Assembly (NCBI RefSeq): GCF_008124765.1
Contig: NZ_VNHS01000008.1
Span: 62,001 to 126,000 of the forward strand
Direction: 5' to 3'
DNA: 64,000 nucleotides
Source: Paenibacillus methanolicus
GTDB lineage: Bacteria; Bacillota; Bacilli; Paenibacillales; Paenibacillaceae
Shown here piece after piece: positions 36,321 through 45,942 of the stretch. Numbering within the stretch: the first letter of the stretch is position 1; each line of letters begins with the position of its first letter. The notes under the pieces are model-generated. The model had not been told where the DNA came from. It searched no databases and was given only the letters and a program-made list of their open reading frames with translations. The position numbers were made by a program, and so were the translations under genes.

Positions 36321-39300
36321 CCGATTATTACGCGGGCAACGTTCAACGCCACCGGCGCGATTACGTTCACGGGCAATGCGCTTGGTCTAAGCCGGTCCGA
36401 TACGTCGGGCGTCCCCGGAACGCAGGACAGTATCGGCGCTTTCGCGACGACGGCCTCGACGGGCGCCTTCGGTTCATATCCAAGCGGCACGACGAACGCT
36501 TATGCGAGTAACAGCGCGTCGGCGATCTTGACGCTGCCCGCCGGAAGTTCGGTCTTATATGCCGAGCTCGTCTGGGGCGGTTGTTACATAAATGGCAACG
36601 TGGATTTAAGCGCGTTTATTAACAATCCCGTCACGTTCGCCACGCCTTCCGGCACATTCTCGATCTCCCCGGATGCGGCGACCAGCAACACCGTCAATCT
36701 CGGCAGCGGCGCTTTCGCCTATACGCGCTCCGCCAACGTAACGACGCAGGTTCAGCAAGCCGGGGCAGGTACATATACGACGGGCGGCGTAGTCGGCACG
36801 ATCGTCATCAACAACGATCCGACGGCCAACCACGCCGGTTGGACGCTTGGCGTCATCTACTACAATCCGAATTTGCCCTTCCGCAACATGTCGCTGCGCG
36901 CCGGGGCCGTTCTCGTTCAGTCCACCTCCGGGCCGGTCACGACGACGCTGACCGGTTTCGCGACGCCGCTGTCGGGGACGCTCGGCGGAAGAGCGCTGTT
37001 CAGCGCCCAGGAAGGCGACGCGAATCGGACGGGAGACCAGGCTTTGTTCGGGCCGACCTCCGCGACGGCCGCCGCGCTATCGGGACCGAATAATTTCGCC
37101 ACCAACTTCTTCGCCTCGCAGATCAATGGCGATGCCGGCACGCTGAACACGACCGGGACATTCGGCACACGCAACCAAACGAACGGCACGCCGGGGACGA
37201 ACATCGTCGGCGGCCGCCAGGGCTGGGATATCACGAACGTCGACGTCTCCGCGCGATTGGTGAACAATCAGTCATCGGCCGTGCTTATACTGACAACCTC
37301 GGGCGATGCGTACGTCCTGAACGCGAACGCCATCCAAATCAATATCAACGCGCCGAACGTGACGCTTACCAAGAGCGCGAACGTATCCGGAGCAATCGTC
37401 GGCGATGTGATCACGTATACCGCCACGGTCCGGAATACCGGAACCGCGAACGCCTCGAGCGTGGTGCTGACCGACCCGCTTCCGTCGGGCCTATCCTTCG
37501 TCTCGGGCAGCGTCACCGTCGACGGCGTGTCTCGCCCGAATTACGACATTCTGGCCGGCGTCCCGATCGGCACGCTCGCGATCAACGGGGCCGTGACGAT
37601 CACCTACAGAACGACCGTCTCGTCGAATCCGACCCAGGTAGCCAACAGCGCCAACGCCGCGTTCTCATTCCAGAGCGTTGCCGGCGGATCCACCATCACC
37701 GGCGTCATTCCTTCGAACACCGTTACGACGCCGGTCTACGCGCCGGTCGTCTCGATCGTCAAGAGCGCGAACCGGGCGAGCGCGACGGTCGGCAGCACGG
37801 TGACCTACACGCTCGCGATCCGCAACGCGGGCAACATCGGCGCGGCGACGACCGTGGCGGATAATATCCCTACGGGCAGCTCTTTCATTGCGGGCACTTT
37901 CCGCGTGAACGGTACCGTCGTTCCTGGCGCTAATCCGGCGGCGGGGGTCGCCATCGGGACCGTAGCGGCCGGCGCGACGGTCTCCGTGACGTTCGACGTG
38001 CAGGTGAACGCGGTGCCGACGCCGCCGCAGTTCGTCGACCAAGGCACGGCGCAATATACGTATTCGCCGCCGGACGGCCGCACGCTGCCTGGAAGCGCGT
38101 CGTCCAACGTCATCGCCTTGCCGGTATCGCTTCCGAACGTAACGGTCGCGAAAACCGCCAGCCTGAGCAGCGCCACGGTCGGCGACACGATCACGTATAC
38201 GTCGGTCGTCGCGAATAACGGAACCGAGGCCGTCACGAACGTCATCTTGAGCGATGCCTTGCCGGCCGGCTCGCAATTCGTCGGCGGGAGCGTAACGGTC
38301 GGCGGAACTTCGGCGCCAGCCGCCAATCCCGCAAGCGGCATTACGATCGGCACGCTTGCCGCAAGCAGCTCCGTTACCGTAACGCTCCAAGCGCTCGTGG
38401 TGTCCGTACCCGCAAACGGCCAGCTGCTGAACCGGTCGAGCCTCTCCTACTCGTCCGGCACGCTTGCCGCGGGCGCGACGTCGAACACGACGACGACGAA
38501 CGTGTTCCGGCCGGTCGTCAACCTCGCCAAATCGGCGAACGCGAACGCGGCCACGGTGGGCGATACGATCACGTACGCGATCGCCGTCACGAATACCGGC
38601 AATATTAGCGCGGCCGTGACGATCAGCGACAATATCCCGGCCGGGTCGTCGTTCGTTCCGAACAGCGTGACGATCAACGGCTCCGCAAGTCCGGGTCTGT
38701 CGCCGGCCACCGGTTTCAGCATCGGCACGATCGCGCCGGGCGGCGGAGCGACGATCACCTTTCAGACCGTGGTGAATTCGCTGCCGTCCCCCGCCGTGCT
38801 GACCGATCAAGCGACGGCCAACTTCTCCTTTACTTTGGCCAGCGGCCGGACGATTACGGGCGCCAGCAGCTCCAACGCGCTGACGATTCCCGTCTCCGCG
38901 CCGAACGTGACGATCGCCAAAGCCGCCAGCGATACATCCGCGGCCGTCGGCGAGCCGTTGACCTACAGCATCGCGGTCGCGAATAACGGGGGCGCTCCGG
39001 TAAGCAGCGTCGTCTTGTCGGATCCCGCTCCTTCCGGTTCGGCCTTCGTGGCGGGAAGCGTCACGATCGACGGCATTCCTTTCGCCGCCGCGAACCCTGG
39101 CGCGGGGATCGCGCTCGGGACGCTCAATCCCGGCGGCGTCGTGGGGGTTTCCTTCCAAATCCGCGTGACCGGCATTCCGGAATCCGGCCAATTGGCGAAC
39201 GCCGCGAGCGCATCCTTCACGTCCGGCGCGTTCTCGGGCGCCTCGATCTCCAACACGGTGGCAACGCCGATCGCCCAGGCCGTGATCGCGGTCGTCAAGA

Positions 39301-42300
39301 GCGCCAGTCTTGCCAACGCGACGGTTGGCGACACGTTCACTTACTCGTTCGAATTGACGAACAGCGGCAATACGGCGGCCAATGTCACGTTGACGGATCA
39401 AGTGCCGGAGGCGTGCGTCTTCATAGCCAACAGCGTGCTCGTCGGCGGCACGCCAGTCCCGGGCACAAGTCCCGTGACCGGAATACCGGTCGGCAGCGTG
39501 CCCCCGGGCGGTTCCGTCGTCGTCAGCTTCGTCGTGGCGATCGAGACCTATCCGAGCTCGCGACAGCTCGTGAACCAAGCGCAGGCCGCCTTCTCCTTCA
39601 CTCTTCCGAACGGGAGATCGGTCAACGGCGCGGCCAGCTCGAATACCGTTATCGTTCCGGTAGCCCTGCCGAGCGTATCGATCCTGAAAAGCGTTGACCG
39701 CGCCAATGCGATTGTCGGCGACGCGCTGCGCTATACCTCTATCTTGACGAATAACGGGGGCTCCCCGATCAATGGGGTCAACATCCGGGACCTGCTTGCC
39801 GAGAATATCGCGTTCACCCCGGGAACCGTCTTCGTCAATGGCGTGTCCAGGCCGGCAGCTTCGCCCGCTGACGGCATATCAATCGGTTCGCTGGCCCCAG
39901 GCGGGTCCGTAACCGTTACATTCGAGGTGAGCGTAATTATGGCTATTCCGTCTCAAGTGACCAACCAATCCACGGCAAGTTTTACGTCGGGCACGTTCTC
40001 GGCTATATCCGCTTCCAACGTAACCACGACGCCGGTCACGCAGCCCCAGATCGCGTTGGTCAAATCGTCCAGCACGAACAATGCGACGCTCGGAGGCTCG
40101 ATTACGTACACGATCGTCATCTCGAACACGGGCAATCTCCCGGCGAACGTGACCCTCGCGGATACGCTGCCGGCCGGTACGACGTTCACCGATAACAGCG
40201 TCATCGTCGGCGGCGTGCCGCAACCCGGCGCATCGCCCGTAACCGGCATTGCGGTCGGCTCGGTTGCGCCCGGCGCAACGGTCACCGTCACCTTCGGGGT
40301 CGTCGTCACGTCGCTGCCTTCTCCGCAGCAGCTGACCAACACCGCGTCGTCTACCTTCACGTATACGCCGCCGGACGGCCGACTCATAACGGGCGCCGCG
40401 CAGTCCAATACCGTCTCCTTCCCGGTCTCGGCGCCGAATGTCGGGGTCGCCCTAAGCACGCCGTCCACGGCGCTGACCGTCGGCGACACGGTGACGTACA
40501 CGGCCGTCATCACGAACAGCGGCATCGATCCCGTCTCGTCGGTCCAATATACGACGCCGTTGCCGCCCGGCACATCCTTCGTTCCGGGAACGGTAACGGT
40601 GAACGGCGCGCCTGCCCCGGGCGCAAGTCCGATCAGCGGCGTGCCGATCGGGACGATCGCGCCAGGCGCTTCCGCGACGGTGACGTACACGCTCCTCGTC
40701 GATGCAGTACCGACTCCGACGCGGATCGATGCGACCGGCTCGGCAACCTTCACGTCCGGCGCATTCTCCGGCGTGTCGTTCTCGAATGCGATCACCACGC
40801 CTGTCTACCAGCCCGTCATCGCCGCCGCCAAGAGCGCCAGCACGACGAACGCCACCGTCGGCAACACGGTCACCTATTCGTTTAGCATGACTAATTCCGG
40901 CAATTACCCCGCCTCCGTCACGTTAACCGACAGCATTCCGGCAGGCACGGCTTTCTTGGCGAACAGCGTGCTCGTGAACGGCACGCCTCTGCCGGGCGCC
41001 GATCCCGTGACGGGAATCAGCGCGGGTTCGATCGCGCCCGGCGCGTCGCTGCAGGTGTTCTTCTCGGTCGTCATCGAGACGCTGCCGAATCCGCAGCAGA
41101 TCGTCAATCAAGGCACGGCCTCGTTCAGCTACACGCTGCCGGACGGCCGAACGTTCTCGCAATCGTCGGTCTCGAACACGGTCACGATACCGGTATCCGC
41201 GCCGAACGTCGCGGTTGTGAAGAGCACGCCGTCCACGGCGCTTGCCGTGGGCGATACGGTCACCTATTCGACCTCCGTAACGAATAGCGGCATCGATTCG
41301 GTCAATAACGTCCAGTTCACCGACCCGCTGCCGGCCGGCACGGCGCTGGTACCCGGTTCGGTGACCGTGGACGGCATTGTAAGACCGGACGGCAACCCGG
41401 CAACCGGCATTATCATCGGCAGCCTGACGCCGGGACAGGTGGTCGTAATCAATTTCAACGCGACGGTCACCACGCTGCCGGACCCGGCCGTGCTCAATAA
41501 CCAATCCTCCGTTACTTTCACATCGGGCGTATTCTCGGGCGTCACGTTCTCCAATATAACGACGACGCCGGTCTTCCAACCGATCCTGAGCGCGGTCAAG
41601 AGCGCCGGCACGACCGCGGCAACCGTCGGCGACACGGTCACCTACACGATTAACCTGTCGAATACGGGCAACTATGGCGCCACGGTCACGTTGACCGATA
41701 CGATTCCGACCGGCACCGTTTTCTTGACGAACAGCGTGCTCGTAGGCGGCCAGCCCGTGCCCGGAGCCGATCCATCCACCGGCATACCGCTCGGGATCGT
41801 GACGACTAGCGTAGACGTCTCGTTCTCCGTCGTCGTCGAGAGTTTGCCGCCTAACCAGCTCTTGACGAACCAAGCTTCGGCTACCTACACGTTCACGCTG
41901 CCGGACGGCCGGACGCTCGGCGGGTCGCTTTCTTCCAACACGGTCACCATACCGGTATCCGCGCCGAACATCGCTATCGTCAAGTCGACCCCGGCGATCG
42001 ACGCCGTCGTCGGCGATACGATCACCTATACGATTACCGTTACGAACAGCGGCATCGCGAATATTAGTAACGCGGTGTTGACCGACGCGATCCCGATCGG
42101 CGCGTCGTTCGTGCCGAACTCCGTGACGGTCGACGGCTTGCCGCGTCCGGGCGCCATACCGAGCAACGGCGTCTCCCTTGGCACGATCGCGCCCGGCGGC
42201 TTCGTGACGGCAGCCTTCAGCGTCTCGGTCACGAATCTGCCGGAACCGCCCGAGCTGGGCAACCGGGCCTCCGTCACGTTCACGTCCGGGGCGTTCTCCG

Positions 42301-43016
42301 GCAGCGCGCTATCGAATCTGGTCGTCACGCCCGTCTATCAGCCGATCATCATCCTCCTCAAGAGCGCGAACACGACGAACGCCACGGTAGGCGATACGAT
42401 CAACTATCTCCTGTTCGTCACCAACACCGGCAATTTGCCGGCTACTGCTACCGTTACCGATCAAATTCCGGTCGGCGGCGCGTTCGTGCCGAACAGCGTG
42501 CTCGTGAACGGCGTGCCGCAGCCCGGTGCGGACCCAACGACCGGCATTCCGGTCGGCATCGTCAATCCCGGCGAGATGGTGAGCGTCACGGTATCGCTGC
42601 AAGTCACCGTCGATACGCTGCCGATCGGTCAACAGCTCGTGAACCAAGCCGCGGCCAGCTTCACGTACTCGCCGCCGGATGGCCGGGTGCTCACGGGCAG
42701 CGTCGATTCGAATACGCTCGTCATTCCGGTCTCTTCGCCGGACGTCTCGGTCGTGAAGAGCACGGCCGCGATCGACGCCGTCGTCGGCGATATGATCACG
42801 TACTCGATCGCCATTACGAACAACGGCATCAGTCCGGTTAACAACGTCGTCCTTGTCGACCCGGATCCGATCGGGACCGTATTCGTGCCCGGCAGCATCA
42901 CCGTCGCAGGCGCCGCGCGTCCGGCCGCCAATCCGAATACCGGGATCGTGGTCGGCACGATCGCCAGCGGCGGCTCGGTCACGGTTACCTTCCAAGTCCA
43001 GGTCGTGACGATATGA
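36309..43016 (+). CDS. Giant DUF11-repeat surface-type protein (N-terminal part)
   Basis: This 2235-codon frame has an N-terminal domain of about 345 residues (TFNATGAITFTGNALGLSRSD..., VLYAELVWGGCYING) followed by 15 DUF11 (conserved repeat) beta-sandwich modules of about 130 residues. The repeats alternate between two types. One ends in FTSGxFSGxxxSNxxTTPVYQP; the other ends in YTxPDGRxxxGxxxSNTVxIPVSAPN. There is no signal peptide, sortase motif, SLH domain or catalytic motif, so how it is exported is unclear. The formal start given is GTG 36309, but AUU at 36318 fits the SD better. The frame closes in the middle of repeat 15, where the next frame continues the repeat. I infer a structural or adhesive surface protein. 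Confidence 0.88.
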   Translation: MILIPIITRATFNATGAITFTGNALGLSRSDTSGVPGTQDSIGAFATTASTGAFGSYPSGTTNAYASNSASAILTLPAGSSVLYAELVWGGCYINGNVDLSAFINNPVTFATPSGTFSISPDAATSNTVNLGSGAFAYTRSANVTTQVQQAGAGTYTTGGVVGTIVINNDPTANHAGWTLGVIYYNPNLPFRNMSLRAGAVLVQSTSGPVTTTLTGFATPLSGTLGGRALFSAQEGDANRTGDQALFGPTSATAAALSGPNNFATNFFASQINGDAGTLNTTGTFGTRNQTNGTPGTNIVGGRQGWDITNVDVSARLVNNQSSAVLILTTSGDAYVLNANAIQININAPNVTLTKSANVSGAIVGDVITYTATVRNTGTANASSVVLTDPLPSGLSFVSGSVTVDGVSRPNYDILAGVPIGTLAINGAVTITYRTTVSSNPTQVANSANAAFSFQSVAGGSTITGVIPSNTVTTPVYAPVVSIVKSANRASATVGSTVTYTLAIRNAGNIGAATTVADNIPTGSSFIAGTFRVNGTVVPGANPAAGVAIGTVAAGATVSVTFDVQVNAVPTPPQFVDQGTAQYTYSPPDGRTLPGSASSNVIALPVSLPNVTVAKTASLSSATVGDTITYTSVVANNGTEAVTNVILSDALPAGSQFVGGSVTVGGTSAPAANPASGITIGTLAASSSVTVTLQALVVSVPANGQLLNRSSLSYSSGTLAAGATSNTTTTNVFRPVVNLAKSANANAATVGDTITYAIAVTNTGNISAAVTISDNIPAGSSFVPNSVTINGSASPGLSPATGFSIGTIAPGGGATITFQTVVNSLPSPAVLTDQATANFSFTLASGRTITGASSSNALTIPVSAPNVTIAKAASDTSAAVGEPLTYSIAVANNGGAPVSSVVLSDPAPSGSAFVAGSVTIDGIPFAAANPGAGIALGTLNPGGVVGVSFQIRVTGIPESGQLANAASASFTSGAFSGASISNTVATPIAQAVIAVVKSASLANATVGDTFTYSFELTNSGNTAANVTLTDQVPEACVFIANSVLVGGTPVPGTSPVTGIPVGSVPPGGSVVVSFVVAIETYPSSRQLVNQAQAAFSFTLPNGRSVNGAASSNTVIVPVALPSVSILKSVDRANAIVGDALRYTSILTNNGGSPINGVNIRDLLAENIAFTPGTVFVNGVSRPAASPADGISIGSLAPGGSVTVTFEVSVIMAIPSQVTNQSTASFTSGTFSAISASNVTTTPVTQPQIALVKSSSTNNATLGGSITYTIVISNTGNLPANVTLADTLPAGTTFTDNSVIVGGVPQPGASPVTGIAVGSVAPGATVTVTFGVVVTSLPSPQQLTNTASSTFTYTPPDGRLITGAAQSNTVSFPVSAPNVGVALSTPSTALTVGDTVTYTAVITNSGIDPVSSVQYTTPLPPGTSFVPGTVTVNGAPAPGASPISGVPIGTIAPGASATVTYTLLVDAVPTPTRIDATGSATFTSGAFSGVSFSNAITTPVYQPVIAAAKSASTTNATVGNTVTYSFSMTNSGNYPASVTLTDSIPAGTAFLANSVLVNGTPLPGADPVTGISAGSIAPGASLQVFFSVVIETLPNPQQIVNQGTASFSYTLPDGRTFSQSSVSNTVTIPVSAPNVAVVKSTPSTALAVGDTVTYSTSVTNSGIDSVNNVQFTDPLPAGTALVPGSVTVDGIVRPDGNPATGIIIGSLTPGQVVVINFNATVTTLPDPAVLNNQSSVTFTSGVFSGVTFSNITTTPVFQPILSAVKSAGTTAATVGDTVTYTINLSNTGNYGATVTLTDTIPTGTVFLTNSVLVGGQPVPGADPSTGIPLGIVTTSVDVSFSVVVESLPPNQLLTNQASATYTFTLPDGRTLGGSLSSNTVTIPVSAPNIAIVKSTPAIDAVVGDTITYTITVTNSGIANISNAVLTDAIPIGASFVPNSVTVDGLPRPGAIPSNGVSLGTIAPGGFVTAAFSVSVTNLPEPPELGNRASVTFTSGAFSGSALSNLVVTPVYQPIIILLKSANTTNATVGDTINYLLFVTNTGNLPATATVTDQIPVGGAFVPNSVLVNGVPQPGADPTTGIPVGIVNPGEMVSVTVSLQVTVDTLPIGQQLVNQAAASFTYSPPDGRVLTGSVDSNTLVIPVSSPDVSVVKSTAAIDAVVGDMITYSIAITNNGISPVNNVVLVDPDPIGTVFVPGSITVAGAARPAANPNTGIVVGTIASGGSVTVTFQVQVVTI

Positions 43017-44698
43017 CGCCAGACGGACCGCGCGATTTCACCGTGCAGAATCAGACGCATGTCCGTTTTCAGAACGGAACGTATGAAGGCGTCGCGTATT
43101 CCAACACGGTAAGTACGCCACTCGTCGGTCCGCTGCTGAAAGCCGCGAAGAGCGTCAGTACGCCGCGGGCGTCAATCAACCAAGTCGTCACGTTTTCGAT
43201 CGCGCTCTCGAATAGCGGTAACCGCTCCGCCCAGGTGACGGTCATCGATCCTTTGCCTGCCGGTCTATCGTTCATTGCCAACAGCGTCCTGATCGGAGGC
43301 GTCCCGCTAACGGGCATCTCCCCTTCGGCAGGAATCCCGGTCGGCATCGTGAACGTCGGCGCCACCATCCTGATCACTTTCCAGGCGATCGTCGTCAGCA
43401 TGCCGCCCGGCTTGCGTTTCGCCAATCAGGCGCGAGTCGAGTACGTATTCACCGCGCTGGACGGCAGATCCGTGAGCGGGACGTTGCATTCGAACACCGC
43501 GTCCTTCGGCGTAAATCCGTTTCGCCTGTCCGCTTCGGCCAGCTCGAGCACGACCGTCACCTTCGCGGGAGACGTCATCCCGTATGAGCTCGCGATAACG
43601 AACGAGGGCAGCGAACCGCTCGAGAATGTCGTCATTACGATCCCGCTGCCGGAAGGATTCGAATTCGTGCCGGGGAGCGTCGTGATCAACGGGGTGCTCA
43701 TGCCGGGCATCGATCCGAACATGGGCATACCGATCGGCACCCTTTTACCCGGTCAATCCGTGCGTGTTAGCGTCCACCTACGCGTCACGGGCGCGCCTGC
43801 TTCCGAACAAGTCGTCATCCAAGGGAGAATCGCCTACACAATCGGGGGAGCGGCGGCGAGTCTGCTCGCCAATCCGCTCGTCTTCACCGTCGTAAAGCCT
43901 CAAGTCTCAATCCAGCTTCAGGTGGACCGCACGCAGGCGAGCGTGAACGATACGCTGCAATATGTCGCCGTCGTCCGCAACGACAGCAGCTTTGCCGTGG
44001 ATGTGCGGCTGTTCGATCTCGTTCCTCCAGGCACGTCGTTCGTGACGGACAGCCTAACCCTAGGCGGCCAGCAACAGAGCGTAACGCGAATCGAGGGCGG
44101 CCTTCCGCTCGGCACCTTGCTCGCCAACTCGCAGCTGGTCGTCGCTTGTCGCGTCAAGATTCTGTCGTCCGCGGTCGCCCCGGGACTCCCGCCGATTCTC
44201 GAAGGCGTTCGCGCCTCGTTCACGTTCCGTCTCGCGGACGGAAGAGTCGTCAGCATGACCGCAGCATCCAACGCGGTGAAGACGGGGCTGTTCGCGCCGC
44301 TCATCGCCGTCACGGCCGCGGCTCAACCGCAGTACGTCGAGCCCGGCGAATCGGTCGGTATCGGCGCGATCGTCCGCAACAACGGCAACCTGAGCGCCGA
44401 CGTCACGTTGTATCGAACCGCTTACCCGCCCGAGTACTATATTCGGGATGTTCGCATTGCCGGCCGGATCGTGCCGGGTTTTCCGTTAACGGAAGGACTT
44501 TACCTGGGGACGATACCGCCGGGCGGATCGATTCGGGTCGCCTATATCGGCGATATCGGGGAAGATTACGATGTCGCGCTGCCCGACATTGTCGGCCTAT
44601 TCACCGCGAGGTACAAGTACCGGTTCGATGAACAAATGAATTCCGGGGAAAGCCGTTCGAACGAATACGTCATCGTCGTCGATCAAACGAATGAATAG
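43013..44698 (+). CDS. DUF11-repeat protein, C-terminal continuation in the -1 frame
   Basis: This 561-codon frame overlaps the stop of the giant gene (ATGA). Its first 30 residues (NQTHVRFQNGTYEGVAYSNTVSTPL) complete repeat 15 of that gene, and four more DUF11-like modules follow, the last one divergent. The upstream SD is weak (CCAGGTCG). Either one coding sequence was broken by a single-base change (mutation or sequencing error), or the two parts are linked by reinitiation at ATGA. No export signal or cell-wall anchor is seen at its C-terminus (EYVIVVDQTNE), and a terminator follows. Confidence 0.8.
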   Translation: MTPDGPRDFTVQNQTHVRFQNGTYEGVAYSNTVSTPLVGPLLKAAKSVSTPRASINQVVTFSIALSNSGNRSAQVTVIDPLPAGLSFIANSVLIGGVPLTGISPSAGIPVGIVNVGATILITFQAIVVSMPPGLRFANQARVEYVFTALDGRSVSGTLHSNTASFGVNPFRLSASASSSTTVTFAGDVIPYELAITNEGSEPLENVVITIPLPEGFEFVPGSVVINGVLMPGIDPNMGIPIGTLLPGQSVRVSVHLRVTGAPASEQVVIQGRIAYTIGGAAASLLANPLVFTVVKPQVSIQLQVDRTQASVNDTLQYVAVVRNDSSFAVDVRLFDLVPPGTSFVTDSLTLGGQQQSVTRIEGGLPLGTLLANSQLVVACRVKILSSAVAPGLPPILEGVRASFTFRLADGRVVSMTAASNAVKTGLFAPLIAVTAAAQPQYVEPGESVGIGAIVRNNGNLSADVTLYRTAYPPEYYIRDVRIAGRIVPGFPLTEGLYLGTIPPGGSIRVAYIGDIGEDYDVALPDIVGLFTARYKYRFDEQMNSGESRSNEYVIVVDQTNE

Positions 44699-44702
44699 TA
44701 AC

Positions 44703-44743
44703 AGGGCTGTCCACCGCGCCATTCGATCGCGCAGGGCAGCCCT
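44703..44743 (+). terminator. Terminator of the DUF11 locus
   Basis: The arms AGGGCTG/CAGCCCT, extended by partial pairing around an inner GCGC stem, are followed by TTTA. It starts five bases after the stop. Confidence 0.75.
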
Positions 44744-44769
44744 TTACGTGACGAGCGAGCAATCGTCTA

Positions 44770-45825
44770 CTAAACCTCCGCCGGATCGCAGACGCGTATA
44801 ATGTACCGAAAATTCTCGGTCGCCGCCTCCCGGTACAGGGAGCGCGCGCCGCGCCGCCAATGATCATAGAAACTCCAAGAAAATTTGAATACATGGCCGA
44901 AATCCCAGTCGCAGGCGTTGTAATCGCGTTCCCAGAAGCGCTGCTCCGCGGGCAGACTGGCCGACCGCTCGGCACGGTGTAGCGGAAGGCGGTCAACCGG
45001 CGAGTACAGCTTCGGTTCCGTCCCCTTCTCCTGTAAATCCCGCGACAGCCGCAGTACCTGGACGAGCCGAAGCAGCGGAACCTGTCCCCGGCGGAACAAG
45101 GCAACGTAACCTAGATCGTGCAGCAAGTTGAGCCCGTGGGAGAACGTCAGCAGATGACCGATTAAATCGTGATGCGCTTCCGCCCGGTAGATCGCGTGGA
45201 AAGCCGCAAGCTCCCCAAGCACCCAATCGGACAACTCCTCCGGCGATGCCAGCCGCAGCCGAGCGAGGTCCGCTGTCAGCTCAATGCGTTTCACCTCCGC
45301 CGTACTGGCCCCGATCCAGGATCGGCCTGGTATCGCCTTGCGAAACGCCAGGATCAAATCGGCGATATCGGCGCCGATCGCGATGCCCGCGGCCTCCCGC
45401 ACGCTTCCCCTTACATTCGGGGCGGATTCATGGCTTGGCCGGCACAATTGCCCGTGTTGTTCCAATCGATGCATCGCCAGCAAGCTAACCGCGCCGTAGA
45501 TTACGTTGTGCCCGACCCATCGCAGCTCATCTATCGTCTCCTCCAGCGCTTCAACGATGTACTGTCTCGCCCCCGGTCCGAACCGCGCCTCAGGCAACCG
45601 CTCGTCGCCACTCGGCAGCAGCCTGCCATCCCGATGGCCCGCAAGCATCCGATCCGCCTGATCCGAGACGAGCGATCGAATCGCATCCGTCAGCGCATTG
45701 TCCGACGCGAACGCCGTTCCCGCGATTGCCGCCGCGCCGTAATGCGCCGCCCAAATATCGCCCGTCTCTTTCTTGCAGCGCGCGATAATCTCCAATCCTT
45801 CCCTATAAAAGCCGCTGTTTGTCAT
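44770..45825 (-). CDS. Unknown protein, His-rich helical (351 aa)
   Basis: This soluble, mostly helical protein starts at an ATG after GGAAAGGGGGACGGC; further in-frame codons upstream give an unlikely extension through the chitinase terminator. It has clustered histidines and acids, for example HAIYRAEAHHDLIGHLLTFSHGLNLLHDLGY, plus WVGHNVIYGAVSLLAMHRLEQHGQ, which could bind metal. The pattern loosely recalls questin-oxidase-like proteins, but I cannot confirm that. It is a single-gene unit between the DUF11 locus and chitinase 2, and is also leftward. Confidence 0.75.
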   Translation of the reverse strand: MTNSGFYREGLEIIARCKKETGDIWAAHYGAAAIAGTAFASDNALTDAIRSLVSDQADRMLAGHRDGRLLPSGDERLPEARFGPGARQYIVEALEETIDELRWVGHNVIYGAVSLLAMHRLEQHGQLCRPSHESAPNVRGSVREAAGIAIGADIADLILAFRKAIPGRSWIGASTAEVKRIELTADLARLRLASPEELSDWVLGELAAFHAIYRAEAHHDLIGHLLTFSHGLNLLHDLGYVALFRRGQVPLLRLVQVLRLSRDLQEKGTEPKLYSPVDRLPLHRAERSASLPAEQRFWERDYNACDWDFGHVFKFSWSFYDHWRRGARSLYREAATENFRYIIRVCDPAEV

Positions 45826-45873
45826 GCCGTCCCCCTTTCCGCTGTCGCCATTATACGCGTATCTACATGCGAA

Positions 45874-45912
45874 CGAAAACCCGTCCTTCCAAAATTGGAA
45901 GACGGGTTTTCG
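45874..45912 (-). terminator. Terminator of chitinase 2
   Basis: The 12-base stem CGAAAACCCGTC/GACGGGTTTTCG has an inner TTCCAA/TTGGAA hairpin. It lies about 30 bases after the chitinase stop at 45943. Confidence 0.85.
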
Positions 45913-45942
45913 ATTGCGCATGCTAAAACGACGGTATATACG

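Noticed and set aside
37665..39578. Long minus-strand open frames opposite the DUF11 repeats
   Set aside because: They mirror the repeat array, are Arg/Asp/Gly-rich and have no start signals.
42995..43016. Programmed -1 ribosomal frameshift site in the DUF11 gene
   Set aside because: No X-XXY-YYZ slippery heptamer or downstream pseudoknot was evident; an indel or stop-start coupling is simpler.
36309..44698. CRISPR-like or satellite DNA because of the regular repeats
   Set aside because: The repeats are coding protein modules of about 390 bases with diverged sequence, not short identical repeats with spacers.
44770..45921. Longer N-terminus (from 45921) for the unknown 351-aa protein
   Set aside because: It would start within the terminator of chitinase 2 and has no ribosome site, whereas 45825 has GGAAAGGGGG at a suitable distance.
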